This document shows positions 23,625 to 33,354 of a DNA stretch of 64,000 nt, one piece after another. The position numbers and the translations under genes were made by a program. The stretch covers positions 3,721,881-3,785,880 of the forward strand of contig JAQFVV010012489.1 of NCBI GenBank assembly GCA_028023455.1. The letters run 5' to 3'. Position 1 is the first letter of the stretch; every line of letters begins with the position of its first letter. The stretch is from Epiperipatus broadwayi. Its lineage: Eukaryota > Onychophora > Udeonychophora > Euonychophora > Peripatidae. Under the pieces are notes generated by a model, which made no database searches, had not been told where the DNA came from, and saw only the letters and a list, made by a program, of their open reading frames with translations.

Positions 23625-25025
23625 CAACTTGTGTGAGGTAGAACATAGCATGAAAACAGTAATGAGAATTGGATTCTCTGCAGATCAAATCAAAAGATTC
23701 TGTGAACAGATCATATGCATAGAAATCTTGAATAGACAAGATAAATTGTATATTTTCCTAATACTCCATCTACTTTTTTTCTTATTCTTTACCATCTTCT
23801 TGTCCAGTATTATCATATTATTATCTTAGTATTGACACATTTCTCTCTTTAATTAAAGCTTTTATTATGTATTTTGCTTTTATTCACAAAGGCCTAAATA
23901 AAAATTCTCTATCTTTTTTTACTTCTATTATATTTATATTCTTCTTATTGATTACATAATTTATCCTATTTCTTTTTCATCATCTCACCTTCTAAAAATA
24001 AATATTAGATTTTTTTTATTTTCATCAAATTTATATATTTTATTTCAATTATACTTTCTTTTTTTTTGAAATGGGAAAGCTCTTACTTACCCCTGGTTAA
24101 ATAACTTCAAACCTTCAATTATTTATAAGTTAATACCAAAATCTTATTTTTTACTTTCACAAATAATAAAAATTGTTAAAGATCATAATTTAAAAATACT
24201 TAATTTAATAATGCACTGTAAGTTTTTTAAAAAAAGAAGTGTAAGTTACAGTATAAAATTAATATGACCTTATATGGTACATTTGTACTTAAAAATTATA
24301 CACATTTATTGTTTGGTGTTTTCTATAATTATACATTTACATGTTTAAAATTTCTATCCTGTCCCATATTCTTGAACATATGAATAAATATATTTTGAGG
24401 AAAATAAAGTGTAAACATCTCACAATTGTTGATCAAATAGTAATAATTAAATTAATATATAAAATATCAGATTGCATAAAAGTAAATATTATAATTGAAA
24501 TTGCATGCCTTATATATATTGTTCGTAGCAAACCAAATTAGCCATATACTAATAATTAGGAAATAATTATCTAACAGTTCTTAGCTAGAGGATAATGTAA
24601 TCATATTAATACTAATTTGTCAAATAAATGTCAAGGTGTTCATTGTAAAAATAAATAAAATGGAATTATAATAGGATGTATTACTAATGGTAGAGATTTT
24701 ATTTATATGGATGCAGAGGGTAGAATCAATAGTTATTTTGTTCTTTAACCTTTACGCATGTCACATAATTATAGATTTGGAATTTACTCCTTACACATAT
24801 ATATATATATTATTTTTCATAAATCTATATAACTGAAACACAGGCTTATTCTATACCTAGTGTCTATATATGTAATATATAGTGTATATGACAAGAATCT
24901 CGGCCTCAGGGTGGCCTTCGAGCATTCCATCATCAGATTTTCAATTGGATGGACGGTTGAAGAGTTGGAGTGTGTAGAAGATTGGAGCCGGTCCATTAAA
25001 ATATGAGGATTATCTATCTTAATAT
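23625..25025. other. non-coding DNA with one conserved-looking patch
   Basis: No gene was recognised. The minus-strand frame at 24817-25035 begins in the hammerhead repeat flank. It includes a less AT-rich patch (24890-24975) in which GGCC-ACCCTGA-GGCC can form a hairpin. It looks like part of a repeat, but I cannot assign a family. Confidence 0.35.
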
Positions 25026-25029
25026 ATCT

Positions 25030-25230
25030 GAGCACTTATAGTATATATGTGTGGGAGATGATAATCTGGACCAACTGATGATTGCTGGTTTAGCATGAAA
25101 TACCTATATTGGTGATTATTTATCTTTTCAGCATATATGTGCTTGAGTGTATCAGTGTTATTAGATAGAGTGGAGAGTGATGGGTCATCTGAAAGTCTGT
25201 GCTCATATACCCTATAAATCTATATAGTAA
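25030..25230 (+). mobile_element. hammerhead-bearing short repeat
   Basis: About 200 bp are shared with 36795-36975. Shared features are a TATATATGTG-like lead, the ribozyme, CATATATGTG, then a GTATCAGT-like motif, AGAGTGGA-like sequence and CTGAAAGTCT. No protein is encoded. It fits a non-autonomous, retrozyme-like unit or a solitary terminal repeat of a PLE. Confidence 0.65.
25060..25120 (+). ncRNA. hammerhead ribozyme, type I, intact core
   Basis: The core is CUGAUGA (25075-25081) and GAAA (25097-25100). Stem I has two parts: ACCAA (25070-25074) with UUGGU (25109-25113), then a 3-nt bulge UGG on the 5' side, then AUAAUC (25061-25066) with GAUUAU (25114-25119), all Watson-Crick. Stem II is UGCU/AGCA with loop GGUUU and a U·U closing mismatch. 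Stem III is A25100-U25107 and U25101-A25106 with loop ACCU. Predicted cleavage follows A25108. The bulged stem I next to a stem II loop is the arrangement that natural hammerheads use for tertiary contacts. Confidence 0.85.
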
Positions 25231-25699
25231 TAATCCGTTGTGTAGTTAATTTACTTGTTTCCAGCCATTGTAATTAGTATATATATATATACACACACAA
25301 GCTTAAAAATATTAGTGCTTCACTTTTACTATAAATAAAAATCCTAAAAAATCTAAACATGTGTAAGTTTAAAAATAAAAAATAAAATGCGAATGCACAT
25401 AATGGTAATAAAATTAACTTGATTTACAGTCAGTAAAATTTATGAAAAAGATTACTTTTTTATTAGTCAAAAAATACAAACAGTGAGAATGATTTACTGA
25501 ATGTTTAAAGCGGAACTAGAAATAGTAAAATGAATATAGGAAACATTATGTAATAATAAATAAAAAGGAAAACGAATACATATATAAATAAATGAACAAA
25601 AAGCAATTCTGAACATTTCCGTCAACATATTAACAGAAAAAATAAATAAAAACTTCGTCAGTTCTAACTATATTTTATATTGGTTATGATATTAGTTGA

Positions 25700-25792
25700 T
25701 TTTCTGTAGCCGAGAGATCATCGCAGCCGCCTTGCAAGCAAGTAGTTGGTTGCAGAATGTTGTGGGATCACGTCCCGGCCAAAAAAAATGAT
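25700..25792 (+). mobile_element. tRNA-derived SINE
   Basis: GTAGCCGAGAGATCATCGC matches an A box region, then GCCTTGCAAGCAAGTAGTTG, then the decayed B box GGGATCACGTCCCGGCC and a short A tail. It belongs to the same family as the 12650 and 30031 copies, but the 3' part is shorter. Confidence 0.75.
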
Positions 25793-25794
25793 TA

Positions 25795-27070
25795 GGAAAA
25801 TATTTTATTCATTTATTTCTATATCAATGTGAATAAATTTGCATCATAAGTTCTAAATGTTATTGTTACGCGAATAAAAAAAAAACCTAAAAATATCAAC
25901 ATAATTTTGTGTGGTTTTTGTTTTCATGTGATATAACATATGGTGGAAAGTCTTAACATATGTTCATCAACTACAGTCATTTCTTTCAAAATTCAGTCAT
26001 AAAGATGAAATAATTTTAATTAACCACATAAAATAGTTTTTAGTTTCACAGCTCTTCTAGAAAGGCTTCTATAAAAACTTTTGCCTTGCACGGGGTATTT
26101 AATGATTCTTTTTTTACAGAAATACAAAAAAGACCATATAAAATTGAAATTATGTTTTGATTTATTTCATTTTGCATAATTTCTGTTTTATAAAAAAGAT
26201 TTTTTTGTCAACCATTTTATTGAATTTTTTAAATTCATAATATATATGTTTATAATAATTTATCATTTACACGCAAACATTATGTATGTGGTATGTGAAC
26301 TTGCTATAAAGATACACCAAATAAATATACATTTTATAAAAATATTTATAATTTTGGATAAAACGACTATTGGCCGCAAATCACATAACATACATTATAA
26401 AGTTTTAAAATATGATTCATCACTTTCATTTCGTATAATTAAAGCAGATACAAAATTAACAGTTATTTACTAAATAAATTACTTGATTTAAAGTAGATTG
26501 ATCTTTTTTTCTCAGCTGTAACAATCACGATTTCAGATTGTATAGTCTCCATGAGCCAATAGAATTCATAAAATTCAAACATTATTTATTATCACAGAGA
26601 GATGAATAATTTTTCAATTCCACTTTTATTTATAAAGCAGTTCAATTCTTACTAGACTTTTCACCCCCCCTCCCCTGCCTTTCTTAATTTGTTTAAAAAA
26701 AACATCTTTATAAACGTATAAGTTTTCTTACAACTCTTTCTCAATATATCAAAGAACTTGGTTCAGATGCATTCTGTTAATATTATTCACCAATTCCGTC
26801 TAGTTAGTAAAGTTTATCACAATAAAAGTGTCCTGCAAGGTTTGGTGCAGTAATAGTTACCGTTTCTAGAGCTAAAGATTCATGCATTACAACCCTCTTC
26901 TGTTATTTCCAATACTCAAACATTTTACGCAATGGCACAATAGAATAATTGGTTTTATTTTTATAATAATAATGCCAAAAAATAAAATGTATTTTTAATT
27001 GCGTATATATATATATATATATATATACTTAAAATAGATCTTTTACAGTTAAAAAATATTATAATCTATT
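25795..27070. other. AT-rich non-coding DNA
   Basis: No gene or repeat was recognised other than a TA run at about 27004-27027. Confidence 0.45.
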
Positions 27071-27079
27071 TTCTCCAAC

Positions 27080-27850
27080 ATAGTTCAGAACTCCACTTAT
27101 GAGATTGGAAATGTTTGGCAAGGTGATCCAGCATAGCAAGATGATGCCATTACTGAGCAGCAAATTCTCCATTGGTTGAGATCTTATCTGGAACATGTAC
27201 ATTCGGGATCTTTATGGAATACCATGATTTGTCTTGTTGGACCCAATTTCACAGTTAAAATAATATCAAGTCATTGGGGTGCTGACTTGGGAATTTCAAA
27301 TCATCCCCAACCTGTACCCCATTGTGCTTGTACCTTTTTTCAATAAGCCATTGAATCCATCTTCATTAACTAATTTAAGATCCACATCAGTAACACCATT
27401 ATTAATAAAAATCATTGAATCATTTGTTAAGGATAAGATACAATAGCAGCTGCTCAGTAAAATTTCCTTGCACCAATTTGTCTGCAAGGAATCATCCACC
27501 ATTGAAGCAGTAAGGAGATTTGCCTTATTGGTGGTGTATATAAGGACCAAAAACATCAGGACTATTGTGGTGCAGGCAAACTTTGTGGCAGCATTTGACT
27601 GTGGTGCCTGCAAAATTTATTCTCAATTTTGGAGTGGTAACGAAATCCAAAGATTACATTAGAATTATAGCAAATCTGCTGCTAAATAGATCAATATATA
27701 CATCATTGGCTGGCTCTTTGGCCCCAGTGTTTAAACCACATCTATCAATACTCCAGGGGTCACCTGTTAGCACCTTGTGTTCATAGCTTATGTTAACCCC
27801 TTATTAACAGCTATTGAGAAACATCTTGCTGGGGTGTTTGTCCCAGTGAT
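27080..27850 (+). pseudogene. decayed LINE reverse transcriptase
   Basis: Several frames joined by shifts give RT-like segments. One is NFVAAFD at about 27578-27598, corresponding to motif A, with Asn where the catalytic Asp is expected. About 150 bp later come NLLLNRSIYTSLAG and the motif B sequence LQGSPVSTL (near 27750-27775). After a further shift, YVNPLLTAIEKHLAG is readable. The order and spacing fit a non-LTR reverse transcriptase, but the clade is unclear. It is richer in GC than its surroundings. It runs directly into the 143-bp repeat at 27853. Stop codons and shifts make it non-functional. Confidence 0.6.
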
Positions 27851-27852
27851 GG

Positions 27853-27995
27853 AGGCATTAGATAGAGATTTTATGCACAAGCCTTCTGGCATCCATTGAT
27901 TACTCTGTTTAGCACAGGTGGCAATATTGTATGGAGAGTTTTTCTCTGTTTATCAACAATTAATGTGCTAGTATAGGAAATGTGATCATGTGATG
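27853..27995 (+). repeat. 143-bp repeat, copy 1
   Basis: It begins AGGCATTAGATAGAG and ends TGATCATGTGATG. It differs from copy 2 at 28309-28451 by only two substitutions that I could find. The copies start 456 bp apart in direct orientation. This copy lacks the hammerhead that precedes copy 2 and follows directly on the RT relic. Confidence 0.9.
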
Positions 27996-28253
27996 CTTAA
28001 TGGTTTAACACCAATCCTGCCTAATAGGATAATGGTGGCTATGGTTGTAAATGAGTCAAAGACACCAAAATGTATGGGTGCTGAATTGAGTTCAGACCCA
28101 TATGACTATGTAAGCTATTGAGCTTAGATTGAAAATATTTTTTGTGTTTTCAATTTCATTCTCATAGTTTTGTAGTTAAGTAGAGATAAAAGGTGGTTGC
28201 TAGAGGGTTGCATTAGATCCTAAGATCTAGATGCAGTGCTCTCAGATCCAAAG

Positions 28254-28297
28254 CTCCTCACTGACGAAGGCCACAAGCCAGAAACTAGTCTAGGGAT
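28254..28297 (+). ncRNA. hammerhead ribozyme with self-complementary stem III
   Basis: The core CUGACGA (28261-28267) and GAAA (28281-28284) are intact. Stem II is GGC/GCC with loop CACAA and an A·A mismatch at the core. Stem III is the palindrome ACUAGU (28284-28289), followed by C28290, giving a GUC cleavage triplet. Stem I pairs UCCUCA (28255-28260) with UAGGGA (28291-28296), with one C·A mismatch and one U·G wobble; the relative at 38941 reads UGGGG, which repairs the mismatch. A 6-nt palindrome cannot close a good monomer hairpin, so a dimer is the likely active form, as known for other short-stem-III hammerheads. Confidence 0.75.
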
Positions 28298-28308
28298 ATT
28301 GGATGAGT

Positions 28309-28451
28309 AGGCATTAGATAGAGATTTTATGCACAAGCCTTCTGGCATCCATTGATTACTCTGTTTAGCACAGGTGGCAATACTGTATGGAGAGTTTTGC
28401 TCTGTTTATCAACAATTAATGTGCTAGTATAGGAAATGTGATCATGTGATG
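28309..28451 (+). repeat. 143-bp repeat, copy 2 (downstream of the hammerhead)
   Basis: This is the direct repeat of 27853-27995. It follows the hammerhead by 12 bp. Diverged copies of this hammerhead-plus-repeat unit occur in both arms at 23125-23623 and at 35481-35644 and 38843-39059, so this is the better-preserved version of a dispersed family. Confidence 0.9.
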
Positions 28452-28539
28452 TTTTTTGATTTATAAGAGTATTTTTATTTTCTTAAGTGACATGAAAATG
28501 TATGGAAGAAGGGTGTTGATTTAAATTCATTATTAAATA

Positions 28540-28860
28540 GTTCAAAACCATCAATTGATAACAGAACTATTCCTGGTATAGTTTATACAATTCCTTGAAG
28601 TTGTCATAAAATTTATATAGATCAAAGTGATTAAAACTTAATAAAAGAGTTAAAGTACTTAAAAGTAGAGTTAAAATAGATGTCATAGCTCAGTTTTGAA
28701 TATTCATGAATTTAAATACAGATCATAAAATATTATTTGACACTGAAGAAGTTATCTTTTATAAAAGAAGTGAAATAAAAAGTAAAAGAAACTATAATAA
28801 ATTTTTTTTTAATCTGAAACCCATCAATCATGAAGACATCCTTTGATGTTAAAGAAAGTT
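28540..28860 (+). pseudogene. decayed PLE GIY-YIG endonuclease, third lineage
   Basis: IPGIVYTIP at about 28568-28594, then an in-frame stop (TGA, a likely former Cys codon), Cys, and KIYIDQSD resemble the GIY-YIG entry motif IVYxIPCxxC...YIGQ. Downstream in the same region FIKEVK and NPSIMKTSFDV resemble the end of the domain. Stops and shifts throughout show a dead copy. It lies just after the hammerhead repeat at 28254-28451. Confidence 0.55.
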
Positions 28861-28894
28861 GATTTTTGAGATGATTGATGAGAATGCTATTTTG

Positions 28895-28895
<1 letters not shown>

Positions 28896-28970
<75 letters not shown>
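28896..28970. repeat. (TA)n microsatellite, 75 bp
   Basis: An uninterrupted TA run, the longest in the window. Confidence 0.95.
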
Positions 28971-28975
<5 letters not shown>

Positions 28976-29789
28976 ATGCATCTTGTTGATTTCACTTGAA
29001 AAGGTCTAATTGTTAATAGATGAAACCATGGTTGTCAAGGAGTTTTAACATTTTTTAGCCAATATTGTCAATTCCTAAATTTAAAAATAAAAAAATAAAT
29101 ATTTAAATTTAAAATGATTTTTATTTAAAACAAGATAAATTAAGTCATTTTTATTCTGATGTTAATAAATACATTTCTTAAAAAAGTTTTCACAATTTTT
29201 AGGAAAAAAGATTAATAAAAATACATATTGACATTATGAAAAATACTAATCTCATTACAGAGTACTTTAACCCACTCAAACATACATAGTATGCAAATAT
29301 TAATGGAATTTTTTTCTAATAATTATACAAATCAATATGGATTTGACTGAGAAATCTATCATAGATTTCTGTTTTTAGAGAGATGAAGAAACTGAGATCT
29401 TAGATTCTATTTAAAAAGAGATCGGTTGAGTGAAATTTCCGTCAAAATATTGATAATAATATTTTCATTTTATAACAATATTTTATTTATTGTTTAATAT
29501 TTCTTTAGATTCATGAATATTTTCAGATTATTTAACATCTTAATTGGTTAAATCATATTTATAAGAAAACAAAAGACCCATTTTGGTTTTTTGAATATCT
29601 CAAATTTTGACGATATATATTATTATAGAATAAAATTGTTTTTTATTTATTTATATAAATATAGTTTATTTTCAAATCGACAGTTTCTTTAATTAGAAAA
29701 ATCTAAAGAAATCGCGTTTGTAATTACGTTAAAATGATTGAATTTTCAGTCAAAAGCAATTACTGAAGATTAAAAAAAAAAAGCCACAG

Positions 29790-30620
29790 TACTATAGGTA
29801 TAGATTTTGATTTTAGAAAAAATATTTGATTCCTCAAGATTTATTATTAATTGAATTACATTATTTGGGTATAAAAAATAAAGTACTCAAATGTTTTTTT
29901 TAAAGTCATAATTATGCCATAGAATACAATTTGTTAAAATATTGTTATGACTGAGATGAAATAATTGGTTATGGAGTTCTTAAATGTTTCTTGTTGTTCT
30001 CTAACTATATTATAATAATATACTGAATTTGTCAAGCACTGGTGGTCGAGAGGTCGGCGACAGCTACTTTACAAGCAGTTGTTACGGGTTAGCGGGTTCA
30101 CTTCCCGGCTGATGCTATGATACATGAGAAAAAAATATATACTGAATTTTTCCTTTCAATCAAACATCTGTCATTTTGCAGATGATACTGCTTTTGTTAT
30201 TTTAGCGATTTTCTTTAATACAAAAGCTTTTAAACGAAGAATTAATAATAATACCCAATTGATGATTAATAATAGATTAATTTTAAATGCTAGTAGTTGT
30301 AAATATATTCTATATTGTTTTAATTATAGATTTATTAAAAGACCTGTCAAGTGAACTATCTCTCTGTGGCATTTTACATGTTAAGAAACAAAAAGCAAAG
30401 TAGTATTTGAGATTTAGATTTGGATGAATGCCTAAGATGGAATAAATATGTTTTTTTTCTATATCAATAAAATTAAAAATAAATACATTTCTGTTTATTA
30501 ATAATTGTTCTCATAGATCTTTATTATATATATCTTTAAAAACTAGTCAACACTTAAATAATCCCAATATCAATCACAATCAACAATTTCAAACTGTTGT
30601 CAAGGCAACCTCCTTTTAAC
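29790..30620 (+). pseudogene. decayed LINE reverse transcriptase (Jockey/L2/CR1-like), split by a SINE
   Basis: Upstream of the SINE, motif-A-like KIFDS and, after a shift, NYAIEYNLLKY and YGVLKCF align with the usual order before motif C. Downstream, CHFADDTAFVI (about 30169-30201) is a clear motif C with both catalytic Asp, followed by LILNASSCKYILYCF, the usual thumb-proximal segment. Around 30420 LDECLRWNKYVFF matches the LD-x-LxW motif that follows in these LINEs. Multiple stops are present. The 106-bp SINE at 30031-30136 interrupts it with a 13-bp duplication, so the SINE is younger. Confidence 0.7.
30031..30136 (+). mobile_element. tRNA-derived SINE with 13-bp target duplication
   Basis: The A box (GGTGGTCGAGAGGTCGGC), the lysine/leucine-tRNA-like ACTTTACAAGCAGTTG, the B-box-like GCGGGTTCACTTCCC, then GGCTGATGCTATGATACATG and an A tail are all present. 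ATATACTGAATTT flanks it at 30018-30030 and 30137-30149. Internal A and B boxes serve as the pol III promoter. It relies on a LINE in trans. Confidence 0.9.
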
Positions 30621-30624
30621 AATA

Positions 30625-31260
30625 AAAGTGGAATTATATAATAAAACAATAAAGTAATAATAGATAAGAAAATAACATAGTATTAATGGTGAATTAATAA
30701 TATTTGACTGAATACTTTTAACCTCTCTTCAGCTATCCACTCTATCTTAAATTATACAAATAATTATTATTAAATGAAGAATTAATGCAGTTATTTTTAT
30801 AACCTTCTACTGGAAACCATTTAATATTTTATTGTTTTACTATTATTATAATAATTAATTTACAACTTATCATATTTGATATATATATAAATTTTATTAT
30901 AACACTACATTATGAGACAATATTACAATTTCTTTTTTCTATTTATGTATACTATCATTTATACACTTTATTTAATTATTTTTAACTATTCAATCAAGTA
31001 AAAAAAAATTGTTGGTATTTTCTTACAGTTTCAACTAACTAGCTGTTTTCACCAGAGTTTTCTTAATATCTATAAACTTATAAGGTTTCAAATTTAAGGA
31101 AGTTATGATGATGCTTTTAGAGCTAAAGAGAGCTCTGATAAAGAATGTTGGTCAATCAAAACTTTATTAAGAAATAAATTGTATTTGATAGCATTATAAA
31201 GATGGATTAAAGAAAATATATAAATGGTATTATATTATGAAATGGCACAGCAATATAGTA
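30625..31260. other. AT-rich non-coding DNA, possible LINE remainder
   Basis: Around 31095-31185 one frame reads SYDDAFRAKESSDKECW, which has a coding-like composition but no family I can name. It may be a distant part of the LINE relic upstream. Confidence 0.3.
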
Positions 31261-31266
31261 TGTGAA

Positions 31267-31373
31267 GTCAAGCATTGGTGTTCGAGTGGTCAGCAACAGC
31301 TGCTTTACAAGCAGTTGTCTCAGGTTAATGGGTTCTCTTCCCAGCTGGTGCTATGACCCAAGAGAAAAAAAAT
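31267..31373 (+). mobile_element. tRNA-derived SINE with 14-bp target duplication
   Basis: It is a full-length member closely similar to the 30031 copy: TGGTGTTCGAGTGGTCAGC, TGCTTTACAAGCAGTTG, the B-box region GGGTTCTCTTCCC, then GGTGCTATGACCC and an A tail. ATATAGTATGTGAA flanks it at 31253-31266 and 31374-31387 with no mismatch, which suggests recent insertion. Confidence 0.92.
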
Positions 31374-32017
31374 ATATAGTATGTGAAATCTTTAAAAAAA
31401 ATTCCCTAATTTTATATTACATGTTATTTTAATTACATTTCTGAATTTTAAACTAGTGAATTATATAAATATACTTGATTTTTAACTATAAGAGAATTGT
31501 TTATTTGATATATTTTGTGCAATTATTTTAAAAATAAGGAAAATTCACAATAGTTTTCTAAATAAACTTACATTTTGTAAAACTCATAGCAGGTATCAGA
31601 AATCTAATCTCATAGCAAAATATTATACTAATACAAAATACCAATTTTAGTGTATCCAAGTTATCAAAAAGAAAATTTAGCAAATTTATTGAAAATTAGA
31701 TTAAAGTTAAACATAATGAAAAACTATGTAGTGCTTTTATTTTGAATATTTGTAGTTTGTATTGCTCCCCTCCCCCCCTTATTTTAACTATGATAATGTT
31801 TATGAAGATTTTTTTTTAAAAAAAACCAATAATAATATTATATTTTTTGGAAAAATACTTGCATGATTTTCATACAAGGAGTTGTTTACTTGCTTGACAA
31901 ATTAAATTATTTTTATTATTTTTAATCTTTTTGTTTTTGGAAATCAAAATAATCATAGTCATTTATAAGTGGTTGCTGATGATTTGATTTACCTTTATTA
32001 TTTCAAATTACCTAAGG

Positions 32018-32513
32018 CAGGGGTGGGCAATTGTTTTGGCTCAGGGGCAACATAGGTTGGCAGAGGGCCACATCAGGGGCCATTTTGTGGAAGCGAAGGT
32101 TAGTGGAGGGCCGTACCTTTTTTTCATGTTACAATAAACACACTGCTTTATTCCCTGTATTACCAAAGAAATATTTGTTTGTTCATTCTTCATTAAACAC
32201 ATGACATTCATTACCAATTTTACATTTTTTCGGAGGGTTCATGGTTTCACTAAAGTTGGAAATGTATATATTTGCTAATGCAAAGATAAAATTGAAATTA
32301 ATCAAATCAACTGGAAAAGGACTGCACATCATATCTACACTGTGCATGTGTTTTGATGTGACCATCCTAGTGGAAAATACGAGATGAATATTTGGTCACG
32401 CAATGGGAAGGAAATTTCAGTCAAAGGCGGATTTTTCTGATTATCTTGGCAGGCCACATAAAAACTCTTAGGGGGCTGCATGTGGCCCTCAGGCCACTAT
32501 TTGCCCACCCCTG
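32018..32513. mobile_element. non-autonomous hAT-type transposon, 496 bp, perfect 8-bp TSD
   Basis: The termini CAGGGGTGGGCAA (32018-32030) and TTGCCCACCCCTG (32501-32513) are exact inverted repeats of the Charlie-like hAT type. The 8-bp duplication ACCTAAGG is at 32010-32017 and 32514-32521. Subterminal GAGGGCCACATCAGGGGCC and GCATGTGGCCCTCAGGCC extend the symmetry. The interior has a 60-codon minus-strand frame (32183-32365) with no motif I recognise; it may be a scrap of transposase. The interior is richer in GC than the host DNA. Confidence 0.93.
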
Positions 32514-32898
32514 ACCTAAGGAGTAAAATTTGTATTGCTTTTTTTTTTTTTTTTTGTAAATTGATATATCACAAATTATCTGATATAGTAATGATAGAGT
32601 TTACTGTAATATATAAATTGTATCTCATCTTTTAGCTTTTGTAAAATTACATATTACTAAACGAATTTAATCTGAATAATTTTTTGTACTTATTAGATCC
32701 ACCTATCAAACTATTTGATTATTTACATTGCTATGTGCATTAAAGATATATAAAAATGTTCATTTTAAATAAAGGAAAGATACTTTTTATATGTTAATAT
32801 TTTTGAAACTGGCTAAATTTAAAAAATGTTTTTTTTTTTTTGTTGGGGGGGATATTGCTTATACTGTATGAATAATACAATAAGTTCTATTACAGTAT

Positions 32899-33003
32899 AT
32901 TTAGTTAATAAGCCAATAAACAACACATGACCATGCCACACACAAAGCTTATGCCAGCTTGCTGTGTGTGGCAATATGTATAGTGAGTTTTGCCTGTTTA
33001 TAT
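32899..33003. mobile_element. fragment of the hammerhead inverted-repeat family
   Basis: AATAAGCCAATAAACAACAC at the left and GCTTGCTGTGTGTGGCAATA, then TGTATAGTGAGTTTTGCCTG at the right match both ends of the element at 38843-39059. The ribozyme-bearing middle is missing, so this is an internally deleted derivative. Confidence 0.6.
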
Positions 33004-33152
33004 TCAGTTAACTTAAATAAAATAAAATTACTATATCTAATGATATATAATGTTATAAACAATGAGGATTGCCAATTCCTTAACAAGTTTTGTGATAAAT
33101 GTTTAGCCAGAGCCAGCATTTAAAATATCTCTGTCAGGAACCCCCCCCCCCA

Positions 33153-33196
33153 ACCCCTGACCATGGTTTCGTGCTTTGGCACTCCTCAGAGAGGTG
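33153..33196 (-). ncRNA. hammerhead ribozyme, intact core, in foldback left arm
   Basis: On the minus strand the core is CUGAGGA (33189-33183) and GAAA (33170-33167). Stem II is a perfect GUGC/GCAC with tetraloop CAAA. Stem III is the 8-nt palindrome ACCAUGGU (33167-33160), followed by C33159. Stem I pairs ACCUCU (33195-33190) with AGGGGU (33158-33153): five Watson-Crick pairs and one U·G. Predicted cleavage lies between 33159 and 33158. Beyond stem I, GAACC upstream and GGUUC downstream could add a further helix. The long palindromic stem III favours dimeric activity. Confidence 0.82.
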
Positions 33197-33211
33197 CCAG
33201 GGTAGGTTCAG

Positions 33212-33252
33212 ACCAGAGAGGTTCCAAAGCATGAAGCCATGGTCAGGGGTTT
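33212..33252 (+). ncRNA. degenerate hammerhead, partner in foldback right arm
   Basis: This is the mirror copy of the 33153 ribozyme. Here the core reads CAGAGAG in place of CUGAGGA, and GAAG in place of GAAA. CCAAAGCA and CCATGGTCAGGGG are kept. It is expected to be inactive. Confidence 0.7.
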
Positions 33253-33354
33253 GGAGGGGGTTTCTGACAGAGATATTTTAAATGCTGGTTCTGGCTAAGC
33301 ATTTATCACAAAGCTTGTTGAGAAATTGGCAATCCTCATTGTTTATAACTTACA

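Larger units (their letters stand above)
33052..33349. mobile_element. 298-bp foldback with head-to-head hammerheads
   Basis: The two halves are near-perfect reverse complements of about 130-150 bp. The outer end is GTTATAAACAATGAGGATTG, and the arms also share CAGCATTTAAAATATCTCTG. The centre is near 33200. Each half contains a hammerhead sequence facing outward. The left-half copy, on the minus strand, is intact, and the right-half copy, on the plus strand, is damaged. The left arm has a run of 11-13 C. No clear target duplication was found. Confidence 0.85.

Noticed and set aside
24890-24945. Minus-strand CTGATGA with downstream GAAG and a GGCC/GGCC hairpin
   Set aside because: G in place of A15.1, no acceptable cleavage residue after the hairpin, and stem I does not pair. 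It resembles a hammerhead only superficially.
27296-27613. 105-codon minus-strand frame
   Set aside because: The opposite strand carries recognisable RT motifs; this is its antisense shadow.
28750-28790. CTGAAGA ... GTGAAA within the PLE endonuclease relic
   Set aside because: Stem II would be the palindrome CTTTTATAAAAG, but spacing to GAAA is wrong and stem I does not pair; it is explained by coding sequence.
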